A DNA stretch of 64,000 bases from Muraenolepis orangiensis. Its lineage: Eukaryota > Chordata > Actinopteri > Gadiformes > Muraenolepididae. The notes beneath the pieces are model-generated. The model did no database searches, was not told the DNA's origin, and worked only from the letters and a program-made list of their open reading frames with translations. Shown in pieces: positions 13,401-23,257 of the stretch; position 1 is the stretch's first letter, and the number at the start of each line of letters is the position of its first letter. The position numbers were made by a program, and so were the translations under genes. The stretch is taken from positions 12,771,955 through 12,835,954 of the forward strand of contig CM051002.1 in NCBI GenBank assembly GCA_027704905.1. The letters run 5' to 3'.

Positions 13401-16400
13401 TAACAAAAAGCAGATGGACTAGAACATATTCCCATGTTATTGGCCATTGGGCATGGGAGGAAAATGAAGTAGTGAGATTGATCACCTGCTAAACAACAAG
13501 TCAACGTTATCAAAGGAACACTCGTAGAGGAAGTACCCCCCCCCCCCCCCCTCAGAGGCTCACTTTGAGACAACAGGAAATGAAAAGGACGAGAGGGGAG
13601 AGGCCACACAAGCCACTCATGTTTGACACTGATGACAATCAAGAGACTCTTGTTGTGGTTGTAGTCTTCACGGAACAATTCAAGTGTTGACAGATGTCAA
13701 TTGTGCTATGAAGTCTTTTTTTTTTTACAAAAGACCACACAAATGTCAGCTGTTTGTACTATGGATCCTGTCCCTATTTAGCTGGAGATGCTTTTTGAGC
13801 TGCAGAGCAGAATGATGTTGCTCCAAGAATAATGACAACACACAGTATGGATTCCAGACAATTGGACCCGTTTTGTAAGCTAACAATGGCACTCTTACTT
13901 CTTACATTGTGCCAAGTCTCTGGTAACAGTTTTGAAAGTACATTTTATTTTATAGAACTATCAACAAAAAATAATAATAATCACATGCGGAAATTTACTT
14001 TCGATTTGTATGTAATTCAGGTCACAGCAAAACTTCCCAAAAGCTGAAAATGAAGACATATAGTTTAACCTCCACAAGAGGAAAACCTTGCAGGCCTGGG
14101 TTGATGAAAATGCTATCCATTCTCTATTTCTAGCAAATCCACAGTTTCTCCTCGGAAAATTAAAAACATTTTTTTTTTTACGTAGCTTACGTATCCTTAA
14201 CCTTTTCCCTACAGAAATTCAGCTTGAGCCAACAAAAACAACAACCACTAAAAGCACACAAGGTTAGGATGAGAACGTTATCTATCCACCTAATTATGTT
14301 TATCATTTCAAAAAAATTCAAAACTGTGGGAATGTGGACTTGCTCGTTTGATTGCAATAATAAATATGAATTAGGGACATCATGGTCATATAACCCTTTA
14401 AATTGGAAATCACTTTGCAACACGGCATATGTTTCAAAATGACTTGTTGTTGTTGTATGTAAGACTTCAGTGGCAATGCAAAAGTATTGTGTTGTTACCT
14501 CGTTGATTGGAAGCTTATGACGAGGTCATCCAATATGCGGTTATTTCTAAGATCCTGCTCAGTTGCAGACTAGAAAAGAAGCACAAGGAAATAATAAACA
14601 CAATATAAACACAGACATCAATTGGACGTGTACATTGTGAAAACAAGAAATAAGAGGGGACAAACATGCTATGTTCATTATACATCGGCACCACAAAAGA
14701 CACGTCAGTGTGGATGAACCATGAAGCAGAATCTCAATGAATGTTCAGCTCGAATGGACTCATTGTGCACACCGCACACACAAGGCATACTTACTGAATT
14801 GCAAACTGGGCATTGTAACTTGAGGGGGAGACATTTTCTGATGCATAAGGAACAAACTGAAATGAGAATTGAAAACATGTAATATTAGTGATGGCTGATT
14901 TCATTTAAGGAACTTCAAAGCAAGAGAGTAATGAATAAACTAGGAAACATCATCAGCATCCAACTCCTGATGCAAAAAGCAAATCCCTGTTTAAATCCAA
15001 TCATCATGAAACTGTGATGGTGGCAAATCACAGAGAAATTGGGGCAATTTATTCTCTGCCGATGAGCATTTAAAGATAAAACTATCATATAATAATACAT
15101 ATCAAATATATCATGGCTATGTATTAACTAGTGTATTTATTACCAAGGAAAGAATGCAAACATAAGCATGAAGTAACAAGAACAGAACCCCAATATAACA
15201 AGCTACTTGACCATCAACTTGTGTGAACTATTCCATACCCTTCAATAAATGTAGGCTTTTCTTCCTTAAAGGTTTTTCATTTCAGAAATGCGTTATTAGG
15301 ATCTTTGAGGGATTGCAGCGTATTCCGTGTGCCCTCAAGGCTGTGGAGCAGTCTAAGAAAAGCCTTCACCATTTTTTTCTCCTTGAGAAAACAAATCCCT
15401 TTTCCCAGGAGGATCTCTACCTGCCAGTCAAGAGAGAAAGGGCTGAATATCTCTGCATGGGTACTTACAATTATGAGAGCATTTTGTCATCATTGCAATG
15501 TTGACAAAATCAAAGCAAATGGGACACCGGAGCAGGGCATCGACATTCTGGTGGGAAAAAAAAAACAAAAGGACTTCATCTGAGATGAGCTAGTGCTGAC
15601 ATCACAGTGGAGGCTTTGCTTATATAGGGCCATGTGTTGGACCATTCATTAGATAGACGATGTGAACTCCAGGGCTCCAGTGTTCGGTTAAATAAAGGCT
15701 CGAGAAGGGAAATTGCTGTCAAATTGATTATTTATGCTTCAAATATAACACCTCTTTCATTAAGTGGCTTAACTATTTATTTTCGGCTCATTCGGGAGTT
15801 AGAAGACCTGTTGTTCGGTCTCTGTATCTAAGGTTTGACAGATGAGGGTTAGACTGTTATGAATGAGACTGTGGATTCATTTACAGATGGACCAATTGCA
15901 TGTCTGTCAGCTGCACTGCAATGGGGGGGAAAAGTAACTTAAAGTTTGCTAAATGATAATGGTGTTAATGATCTGGATGTTGATCCCAAACGTTATTTGT
16001 TGCAGCAATAAAATATGAGGATATAAACAGCACATCTCCTCATGCTATGGGATGAGAGAACATATGAAATTCTGCATGAACTCTCGAAATATTAAATTTC
16101 CAGTGATTGCGTATGCACCATGTGTCGTAGTTCTATTCGAGATACATTCATAACAGTCTCCAACGACATTCCAGTGTTTTGATTTGGGGGCTAATTATAC
16201 CGTTTTCACAATGCATACGGTATCGACTCCCGTATTAGTTAATACGTGTGTCGATACCATATTAGTTAGTGCGTATCGAATACACTTATGTTCACACTCT
16301 TCTAATTCGCGATTCTCTGCGCACTCGATACCAGGTTTTCGTTCACACACGATAGAGAAGCGAATGCGCATTCAATTATGAGACTGGTAAGTTGTGTGTG

Positions 16401-16884
16401 AAATGAAAGTAATGCGCATTAAAGATTCTGTTCACACACACATGGGAAGCGAAACCCGTAGTAGTTTGATTGCTTTGCACCCGAACTAGTTATTTCGGGA
16501 TCGAAACCAAGGTGGATTAGCATTACTTGCCAGTGTGAACGCAAAAGCGAAACGAAACTAGTTTCGCAGCGCCGCGAATATCGTAGTTAAGCCCAGTGTG
16601 AAAACGGTATTAATATCAAGACGATATTTGGCTAAACATTGGATATATGTTGCTGTCGTATGTGTCGCTGTTTAAAGACATAATGCGCTGTGATTTACAT
16701 TTCGGGTTTTATTAACGTAAAGCTAAGTAACCTAAAGTAACGGGACAAGAGGAGACGTAAAGCTCTCCTCTGGAGAGCTTTCACAACATAAACAAGTAGC
16801 ATACTAGCATTTAATTTAGGCTTTCAAACTCACTGTGAGACATTTTAAATTGGCTGGCCAATCCGCTTCCTTTTGGGAAGCCAT
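7432..16884 (-). CDS. rad18: rad18, E3 ubiquitin-protein ligase RAD18 (partial: start codon to RAD6-binding region, 9 exons)
   Basis: RAD18 works with the E2 RAD6 (UBE2A/B) in the nucleus to mono-ubiquitinate PCNA at stalled forks, which recruits translesion polymerases. Nine exons join in frame to 1075 nt (358 codons plus 1 nt). In the predicted protein the RING cysteines start at C25-x2-C28 and end with CPVC, as in human. A UBZ4 finger has C220, C223, H235 and C239. The SAP domain lies near residues 264-300 (KPVYTLLS, then RRHQDFVHAYNAQCDSL). The residue 88-217 linker is diverged and rich in SP/TP. The known family continues about 140 residues further (RAD6- and polymerase-eta-binding parts), and I could not find those exons at 1-7431. 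The start was chosen because the exon-1 reading frame aligns residue for residue with the human N-terminus. Order, phases and domains are read from sequence; function is family knowledge. Confidence 0.97.
7681..7751 (-). CDS. rad18: rad18 exon 8
   Basis: Acceptor CTCAG, donor GTGCGT, 71 nt, phases 1 to 0. It encodes AEVIAKEVEANEKTRNKLQG, then TAKP. The EVEANEKTR helix corresponds to the human REIENIEKTR segment after the SAP domain. Confidence 0.9.
7999..8189 (-). CDS. rad18: rad18 exon 7 (SAP domain)
   Basis: 191 nt, phases 2 to 1. The acceptor is TTGCAG. It encodes the DNA-binding SAP domain (KPVYTLLSMQELKRRLKACH, then LSVQGPRKLLVRRHQDFVHA). The donor is ambiguous. GTTCGG at 7998-7993 keeps frame with exon 8 and reproduces the human PKSA spacing. 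The better-looking GTGAGA 8 nt further on would give a stop in exon 8, so I chose GTTCGG. Confidence 0.93.
8190..10464 (-). other. rad18: rad18 intron 6
   Basis: 2.3 kb between the UBZ and SAP exons. I see no exon, tRNA or clear transposon; only a short GA run near 8550 and a CA-rich patch near 8710. Confidence 0.8.
10465..10564 (-). CDS. rad18: rad18 exon 6 (UBZ4 zinc finger)
   Basis: Acceptor TTCCAG, donor GTGAGC, 100 nt, phases 1 to 2. It encodes VACPVCGVGIPQQFINKHLD followed by SC. This is C-x2-C-x11-H-x3-C, the UBZ4 ubiquitin-binding finger that brings RAD18 to ubiquitinated chromatin. It ends TRGQKKESLR, as in vertebrate RAD18. Confidence 0.97.
10792..11180 (-). CDS. rad18: rad18 exon 5 (proline/serine/threonine-rich linker)
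   Basis: 389 nt, phases 2 to 1. The acceptor is CCAG and the donor GTGAAC. It starts KEMSKALFDSPPLSP, which aligns without gaps to the human segment after the RING, and ends DDVKPVIK just before the UBZ. In between it is low-complexity: MTPTMTPTSTPTST, then FVKEEPQEQAVAMVKMEL. VKEE and VKME both fit the psi-K-x-E sumoylation consensus (pattern only). Only the two ends are recognisably conserved. Confidence 0.95.
11181..14498 (-). other. rad18: rad18 intron 4
   Basis: 3.3 kb, AT-rich. It holds a C12 run near 13540 and short A/T runs. No coding exon fits here, because exons 4 and 5 join directly into an Arg codon with the family's exact spacing. Confidence 0.8.
14499..14569 (-). CDS. rad18: rad18 exon 4 (post-RING helix)
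   Basis: Acceptor TCTAG, donor GTAAC, 71 nt, phases 0 to 2. It encodes SATEQDLRNNRILDDLVISF and a few more residues. The LRNNRILDDLV stretch is a strong RAD18 signature directly after the RING. Confidence 0.96.
14795..14856 (-). CDS. rad18: rad18 exon 3 (second half of RING)
   Basis: Acceptor TTTCAG, donor GTAAG, 62 nt, phases 1 to 0. It encodes (F)CSLCIRKCLPLKLQCPVCNS, which supplies the last four RING cysteines. Confidence 0.96.
15469..15547 (-). CDS. rad18: rad18 exon 2 (first half of RING)
   Basis: Acceptor CCAG, donor GTAAGTAC, 79 nt, phases 0 to 1. It encodes NVDALLRCPICFDFV, then NIAMMTKCSHN: the first zinc-ligand pair CPIC and the C-x-H pair of the C3HC4 RING finger. Confidence 0.96.
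16198..16609. mobile_element. 412-bp inverted-repeat DNA transposon (MITE) in rad18 intron 1
   Basis: The ends are inverted: TACCGTTTTCACA at the left, and its exact complement at the right. Both flanks are TTA (16195-16197 and 16610-16612). A 3-bp TTA/TWA duplication is characteristic of PIF/Harbinger-type elements. No transposase is encoded. The interior repeats motifs such as CGTATTAGTTA and TTCACACAC. Confidence 0.8.
16834..16884 (-). CDS. rad18: rad18 exon 1 (start codon, 17 codons)
   Basis: ATG is at 16884-16882. The frame reads MASQKEADWPANLKCLT and stops at a GTGAGT donor (16833-16828), phase 0. Joined to exon 2 it gives LTNVDALLRC, matching the human start in length and in the conserved W-P and DxLLRC positions. 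The 5' UTR is not delimited. Confidence 0.9.
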
Positions 16885-17055
16885 ACTACGCGTATTCCTT
16901 CCTCAACTCAAGATTTGGTGCATATAACGTTAGAAGTCGAATCTTAGCAGCAGTCGTTGCTTGTAGGTTAGCCCATCAGCAGCACTACCGTCAACAAAAC
17001 TGCCGCGCTTACTTGCTTACGTCACAAATCCGTAGTGACGGTAGGCCGAGTTTTA
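16885..17055 (-). promoter_or_regulatory. rad18: Probable rad18 promoter / 5' UTR
   Basis: These 171 bp between the rad18 ATG and the nearest transposon end hold no ORF. They contain several CpG dinucleotides and a TGACGTAA motif (minus strand; 17017-17025 on plus), which fits a CRE/ATF site about 135 bp upstream of the ATG. No TATA box is obvious at a sensible spacing. Assignment rests on position; the transcription start is not visible. Confidence 0.5.
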
Positions 17056-17987
17056 TGCCGCGTTCCAGACAACTCGTGAGTCGTAGATTTCCGACTTTAA
17101 ACTTTCGAGTTACGACCTCAAAGCGTTCCAGGTTCATGACGCCAATGTAAACAGAAAGCATGGCTGGCCGTAAAAAGGTGGCGTTTCTTTGACTGTACAG
17201 TCAAGGACAGACTGTCCTTAGATTCGTGAAAATGTTGCAGTAAAGTGCATGGTAATATATAATTGACAGTTGTTGAATAATATGCTAAAACTGTCTCCTA
17301 AAAAATGAATGAAACGCCACTATTGTTACGCCACTTCTATACATTTTCCGCCCTCAAACGGATAAAAACATATGGAGGAACAGAACAGGACAATCCCGAC
17401 TCACTGCATTAGCTTCCATAGCTATTGAAAGGCAACTTATTTCAGATCTGAAAAGCAGTGATCAGCTTTATGACCGGGTTATCGATCCATCCAGAAGGAC
17501 AGGAGAATGGATTTGGTCTAAGTGAACGACCTCAAAGCGTTCCAGGTTCATGACGCCAATATAAACAGAAAGCATGGCTGGTCGTAAAAAGGTGGTGTTT
17601 CTTTGACTGTACAGTCAAGGACAGACTGTCCTTAGATTCGATTAGATTCTGAAAATGTTGCAGTAAAGTGCATGGTAATATATAATTGACAGTTGTTGAA
17701 TAATATGCTAAAACTCTCCTAAAAAATGAATGAATGAAACGCCACTATTGTTACGCCACTTCTATACTTGTATCTCAAAATTGCATTCACTAGCCTAATT
17801 CAAATACATACGAGTCTATATCTGTATATAAATGGCATGACATTGTAAACAAAATACATATAAAAACGTCTGAAACTGTATTCGGGGTACAGTTCACAAG
17901 TACAAAGTTCGACTTCATTTAGTATTAGTATTTAGTAGGACTAGTAGCTCGTGAATTCTCGACTTACAAGTTGTCTGGAACGCGACA
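17056..17987. mobile_element. 932-bp TTA-flanked DNA transposon just upstream of rad18
   Basis: Terminal inverted repeats of about 28 bp with three mismatches begin TGCCGCGTTCC and TGTCGCGTTCC and share AGACAACT. TTA flanks both ends (17053-17055, 17988-17990). Inside, a ~230-bp segment is present twice in direct orientation (17112-17340 and 17526-17767), separated by a captured hAT transposase fragment. No transposase of its own is visible. Confidence 0.75.
17341..17525 (+). mobile_element. hAT transposase 3' fragment (uninterrupted copy)
   Basis: 185 bp nearly identical to parts of 21008-21415. It translates in pieces to FSALKRIKTYGGTEQ and RQLISDLKSSDQLYDRV, which is the hAT C-terminal dimerisation region. 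Unlike the 21-kb copy it lacks the 207-bp insertion, so it preserves the pre-insertion sequence ATTAGCTTCCAT. Confidence 0.75.
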
Positions 17988-18425
17988 TTACCGTCCAGTG
18001 GCACCGGTGCATTTGATTTCGGTGCGTACAGCAGGCTCGGTGCTCCTGATTTGTCTTCAGGCCCGGCGCGTCCTATAGGCGGAGTAGGCAAATGCCTAGG
18101 GCCTATGGCCTCCGGCTTCGATAAACAATTTTTTTTATAACTCATTACGTGCCAGTGATCATATAACCAATCAAAATCACAGATTTCGGGGGCCTCCCCC
18201 CTCTCCAGCAATAGGAATCGGAATCTACTACTTCAGTTAGTAGACACCCCCCCCCCCCCTTGGACTTCACGATCGCGTGTACCAAAGTACTCACGAATGC
18301 TTTGGCCCTTAAACTGAATGAGAGCATACGTTTGGATTGACAATTTGATCAACCAATCATATATTGGTTTGTAGCCAATGGGTGTATTCTTTCAGCTTTC
18401 CCCACAGTTCCATTGTACGCTAGAA

Positions 18426-20810
18426 CAGTGGTTCTCAAACTATTTTCAATAATGTACCCCCTTTGAAAAAAAATGTCAGCCAAGTACCCCCTGATCAGCG
18501 CAAAAACAATTTGGTAGGGGAAAAAAGTCTATATAAAGAGGTCTAGTACAGCGCTGCACCATCCGTGTCTGATTTATTAAAACAACAACCTTGTAACTGA
18601 GAAACACTTTAATGCTACATTTCAAATGTTTTAAATCTAATCACTATATTCATGGCAAAACAATTTTGACATCATGCAATAACACTAATATGACATTAGT
18701 TGAATTTAACTGATCCTTTTAATAAGTAATTTAATTTAAGTAATTTAGTGAGAAACATGGGCTTGTGCTTCACTGAGGATCTTTGTCATTCTCGGTGACA
18801 GGGAGGCAACTGCAGTTATTAAACTTTTTTCCAGGCACAGTCTGTTTCTTTGCTTGTTTTTTATCAATGTCATTGCAGAAAAGGAGGCCTCACATAAATA
18901 TGTGGAACCAAATGGTAAAAGCAGCTCCAAAGCTTTCTTTCCCAGCTCAGGGTGCTCCTTCTTCACACACACCCAACACTGTGTGAGAGTAGATGTGTCA
19001 AACTTCATCTGTAGGCCACGGTCAGATGACACATCCAAGAGAGTTTCCTGATGACTGACAGAAAGCTTTCTGCTATTTGCATCAGACAAGAGAAATGTGT
19101 TTCTCACCCAATCCAACTGTGAAGATTTGTCCTCCATGTCAGGGAAGTAAAAATGAAAACTAGCAATCAAGTTGGTCAAATGTCCTTCTATGATTAACTT
19201 CACTGGAGCTATCTCCACATCTTCACTGGAAAGGAAAGCATCCACCTGAGGAAAGCAGGTGAAATCCCCCTCTGCACATGCCCTTTTCCACAGCTCTAAT
19301 TTCTTCAGAAAACCGCCCACCTTGTCATACAGGTTCAGAATGTTGGTGTCCTTGCCCTGCAGACACACATTCAGTTCGTTAAGTTTGCTGAATATATCTG
19401 CCAGATAGCTAAGCTTTGCAAGCCAGTCTGTGTCCTCAAACAAGATGGCATGGGGAGATCCGTGCTCTGACAGAAAGGTGCGCACTTCAGATCGTAATTC
19501 CAACAGCCTGTTGAGTATTCTCCCTGAGAGAGCCAGCGCACTTCTGTGTGTAATAGCAGTTGTGTGTGTTCCGCTCCCATGTTTTCACACAGGCGGCGAA
19601 ACAGTCGCACATTAAGTGGCCTTGACTTAATAAAGTTTATTACTTTTACACTGTCGTTCAGAATGTCATGCAACACAGGACTCATTTTCTTGGAGGCCAG
19701 TGCTTCCCTGTGTATGACACAGTGAGCCCACTGCACTTCAGGGTTTTCATTTAGAATCCGCGCCGTGAGCCTTCACGCGGCCTGTCATAGACGCAGCTGC
19801 ATCAGTACAGACCGTTTTCACCAAAAAACGCATTAACAACATTAAAAATGTCCTCCCCAGTTGTTTTCCCCTCCAAACTCTTGCAGAAAAGTATGTGTTC
19901 GCGAATGTCGTCAGTATCAACGTATCTCACAAACGCAACAAGCTGTGCATTTCCACTGACATCTGTCGATTCATCAAGCTGGAGTGAAAAGGATTCGCCG
20001 AGTTTTCCCACAACCTGATCAACAATGTCTGTTCCCATGGTATCTATTCTGCGACAAACGGTGTCATTTGACAAAGGCACAGTTTTTAACTTATCCGCCG
20101 CGTTTTTGTCCAGCATAGTCTCGGCCAATACAACAGCGACTGGAAGTAAAAGGTCTTCAGCTATGGTGAATGGCTTTTTGGCTTTAGCTATGAGCAAAGA
20201 CACCGCATAAGACGCCTGGAGTGCTTTGGCTGATGTTGTGGAGACTTTTCGGATCGTTTCTTGAGATGATCTGTCCGAAAATCTTCTTTTAAAAAACTCG
20301 CAACTGAAGGTGCGCTGGCTTCATGGAACTGTTGACTAATTTCTCCCCGCAAAACAAGCCCAGTGCCTTGGGAGGGTTGCAGCTAGTTGAGGTAAATCCC
20401 ATTAAACATATTCATCCTGATACTGACGGTATTTTGTTGGCTCTGTTTTCGCTTTTTTTTTTACTTCTTTCTCAGTGTTCTCAGCTGTATCGCTGCTACG
20501 TTTTTTCAACCATAAATCCATTTTCAAAACTGTCTTCCCGCTCACAATTGAACGTGATTGCGTAACCTAACCTTATGTTGTTAGCACAGTTTACGGCAGT
20601 AACGATTCCATTAAAAACAGAATTATTGAATATCAAATGTTTTTTACCGAATTTTAATTTACATTTTAATTGAATGTATTGTAGTATCATTATTTTCGGA
20701 ATTATGCACGACTGATGTTTTTAATTAACATTTTAAAAAAATCTCACGTACCCCCTGCAGTACTCCAACGTACCCCTAGGGGTCCGCGTACCCCCATTTG
20801 AGAACCACAG
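18426..20810 (-). mobile_element. hAT DNA transposon, 2385 bp, with 8-bp target-site duplication
   Basis: The element begins CAGTGGTTCTCAAAC and ends with the complement of CTGTGGTTCTCAAA. It is flanked on both sides by CGCTAGAA (18418-18425 and 20811-20818), the 8-bp duplication expected of hAT transposition. It encodes a broken transposase on the minus strand. The intact duplication and long similarity blocks suggest a moderately recent insertion. Confidence 0.95.
18745..20345 (-). pseudogene. hAT transposase (ZBED5/SCAND3-like), frameshifted
   Basis: Open pieces in family order are 20203-19802 (LDESTDVSGNAQLVAFVRYV), 19736-19371 and 19503-18745 (LNELNVCLQGKDTNI, then a C-terminal block ending AQAHVSH). 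Frame changes near 20250, 19800 and 19500 and in-frame stops break the gene. The order RNase-H-like core, then LNxLNxxLQGKD, then dimerisation region identifies a hAT transposase of the kind domesticated as ZBED5/SCAND3. It is inactive as written. Confidence 0.9.
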
Positions 20811-21084
20811 CGCTAGAAGGTCAGAGCATCTCGCTTAGTGCTACGTTGTTTTTTTCTACGTAGGTCTTTTACGTCTAAATGGCAACAAGTGAAGATGATG
20901 TCGTTGCGGATTTGTTGTTTGTACCCTTTTCAAGACGACCATTCAGTGTAAAGATGGACATTATAAAAAAGTTTCAACGATCCCCGTCACCACTGCATCT
21001 GTGGAAAGGACATTTTCCGCCCTCAAACGGATAAAAACATATGGAGGAACAGAACAGGACAATCCCGACTCACTGCATTAGCTT

Positions 21085-21291
21085 ACATTTACATTTACAT
21101 TTAGGGCATTTGGCAGACGCTTTTATCCAAAGCGACTTACAAGGTGTACATTTGTTGAAGTAGACAATAGCATAACGCTGAGGTACGCGAATATAAAAAT
21201 AGAGCAGTTCACAAGCATTCATATTAACAAGATGAATAACACAATTTCATACTGCCAGGTCACCTGCTTAAGTAGCTGTGATAAGAGCATG
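21085..21291 (-). mobile_element. 207-bp retroelement tail insertion
   Basis: On the minus strand it ends TAAGTCGCTTTGGATAAAAG, then CGTCTGCCAAATG and an (AAATGT)3 tail, a terminus common among teleost SINE/LINE families. TTAGCTT flanks it (21078-21084 and 21292-21298). The uninterrupted copy at 17341-17525 shows the empty site directly. Confidence 0.85.
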
Positions 21292-21597
21292 TTAGCTTCC
21301 ATGGCTATTGAAAGGCAACTTATTTTGGATCTGAAAAGCAGTGATCAGCTTTATGACCGGGTTATGGATTCATCCAGAAGGACAGGAGAATGGATTTGGT
21401 CTTTAAGTGAACATCATTGGTGAGTGAGACTCATTTGTCTTTGCTGGTTTTGGCGCAGTGTTGCATCTCGTTGAGCTGGTTGTTGCATTTTGTTTCCACA
21501 CACTTGTTGAATGATTAGTTAATGGCTGTCTTGAGTTTGTTAAGCATTGTTGTGCATTTAAATTGAGAGTTTTGACTTGATCTTTCTTTGCATCGCT

Positions 21598-21721
21598 CCT
21601 ACCATTATGGACGTTATGTGACATTAAGTGTTTTCCTCTCTATTGAGCCAGTAAGGAAAAGTCTTAACACAGCTTTATAAGAGGAAAACACTTAATGTAA
21701 CATAACTTCCGTAATAGTAGG
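21598..21721. repeat. Fold-back: 42-bp arms, 40-nt loop
   Basis: Arms 21598-21639 and 21680-21721 are complementary with four mismatches (core ACATTAAGTGTTTTCCTCT). It could be a tiny MITE or a hairpin RNA source; there is no flanking evidence for either. Confidence 0.75.
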
Positions 21722-23257
21722 ATTTAGGTTTTGATATTTTGACAGGTGAAATAGCTAATGACAAGACATATGCCAGAGATATTTGGTGATTATTGATTGC
21801 TGTTTTGGAACTTTAAGTTACGTTCAGCCTTTTCACGTTAAGCGTTTTAGACTGTCCCTTTCATCGATAGCCTGTGTGTGTTGGTGCTGTGTTGGGCTGT
21901 TACTTCACTACATGGACAGTGCTTTGACAGCTATGGTCAACTTGGAAATTGGCCCGGTCTACAGAAGGTCCAGTTGTGATAGACACAGTTTGCCACTGCT
22001 AATCAATAACCATATACAAAGCCATGGATCAATCCTGTTTTATCTATCAGTTTATGGAAACACATAGGCATAACATCTGTATTCCTCCTTGTGCAAACAA
22101 CACATTTGAAAGACAATGCCGTTGACGTTGGACTCCTTATACCAGCCCTCTGAAAATATTGCTTTTGCAGTTGTGAGTCCAGGGTGGCCCCGGGAGGAGC
22201 TCCCAGAGTTAATCACCAAAATACATTGAAGATGTGGGAAACTAACAGATGTGGAACCAAATTGTATCCCCAGTTTCGAGTTCAGCACAAGGCTTTCATC
22301 AGTGTTTAACCTCAATTTGCCATGGCAAGCATTCATAAATCGTACTTTGCATTTGATCGCAATATAAGCCTGCAAGATGGGAACACCTAGTTGACTTTGG
22401 CCAGCAGCGCTGCTCAGGATATGTGCTGTGCTCAGAGTCAGAGAACACCCCTGACACCTATTGATCTCATTAGGGCAAGCTCAAACCCAGATAGCTCTAT
22501 TCATCACCAAAAGAAAATCGTATTACACAGATAAGAATTTAAGATAGATTATTACTTGTCATTATGTTAATGCACAATAAAAGAAAGACACAGAGCTCTT
22601 TAGGAATGATAAATCAATAGCTTAGTCGCTTTTGTTAGAATATCCCGAAGTTTAAAAGTGTACAGCTACCACGTTGGACCATGCCACATGTTTCTCAGAC
22701 ATTATTTACTCACATGAATAGCCAGAGGCAAACAGAGTCAGTAATGTGATTTGGTGTAGTTGTTATTCAGCCCCGGGACCCAATCTACTTACGTATCAGG
22801 GCCAAAACATAACTCCTGCCAAACTCGTTATGAAATATTCACAATGTTCCGGTACAATACATTATGTTATACTATGATTATTAGCATTATTGACATCATG
22901 CAAAATTAGATTATCCTCCATGTATGAGCCCATTTGTGTCTTAATTTAGGATCTTAAGTGTTTCACTTTCAATTTGAGAATCATTGACAAATCACACACA
23001 CACACACACACCATTTACTAAATTCCGAGCTAGAACAGAATACCCCCTGCAATCATTTGATGGAGCTACACTGTCAAATAGTTCAAGAAGGTTAAACTCA
23101 GAAATGAATGTTAACCTGCTGCCATAAAATCCTGAATAGAATAAATTCAATAAAATAATAGAAGAATAGAACAGAATAAAATAACAGAATAAAAATCTTG
23201 AGTCTTGAATCTTGAATGATTAAACTCAACTTGAAGATATTGTTTTAACTTTAAACC
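21722..23257. other. Intergenic, nothing recognised
   Basis: 1.5 kb of AT-rich sequence with a short (CA)n near 22990 and (ATAGA/AATAA)-rich stretches near 23140-23200. I see no gene and no clear element boundary. Confidence 0.7.

Larger units (their letters stand above)
18058..21433 (+). mobile_element. Internally deleted hAT element, host of two later insertions
   Basis: The left end CAGGCCCGGCGCGTCC with GGCGGAGTAGGC looks like a hAT terminus. A start codon at 20879 opens MATSEDDVVADLLFVPFSRR and then jumps, out of frame, to the C-terminal hAT motif VERTFSALKRIKTY and onward to about 21423. Most of the transposase is therefore missing. It is split by a second hAT element (18426-20810) and by a 207-bp retroelement (21085-21291). 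The right terminus is not recognisable; TTTGTCTT occurs on both sides (18050-18057, 21434-21441). Confidence 0.55.
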
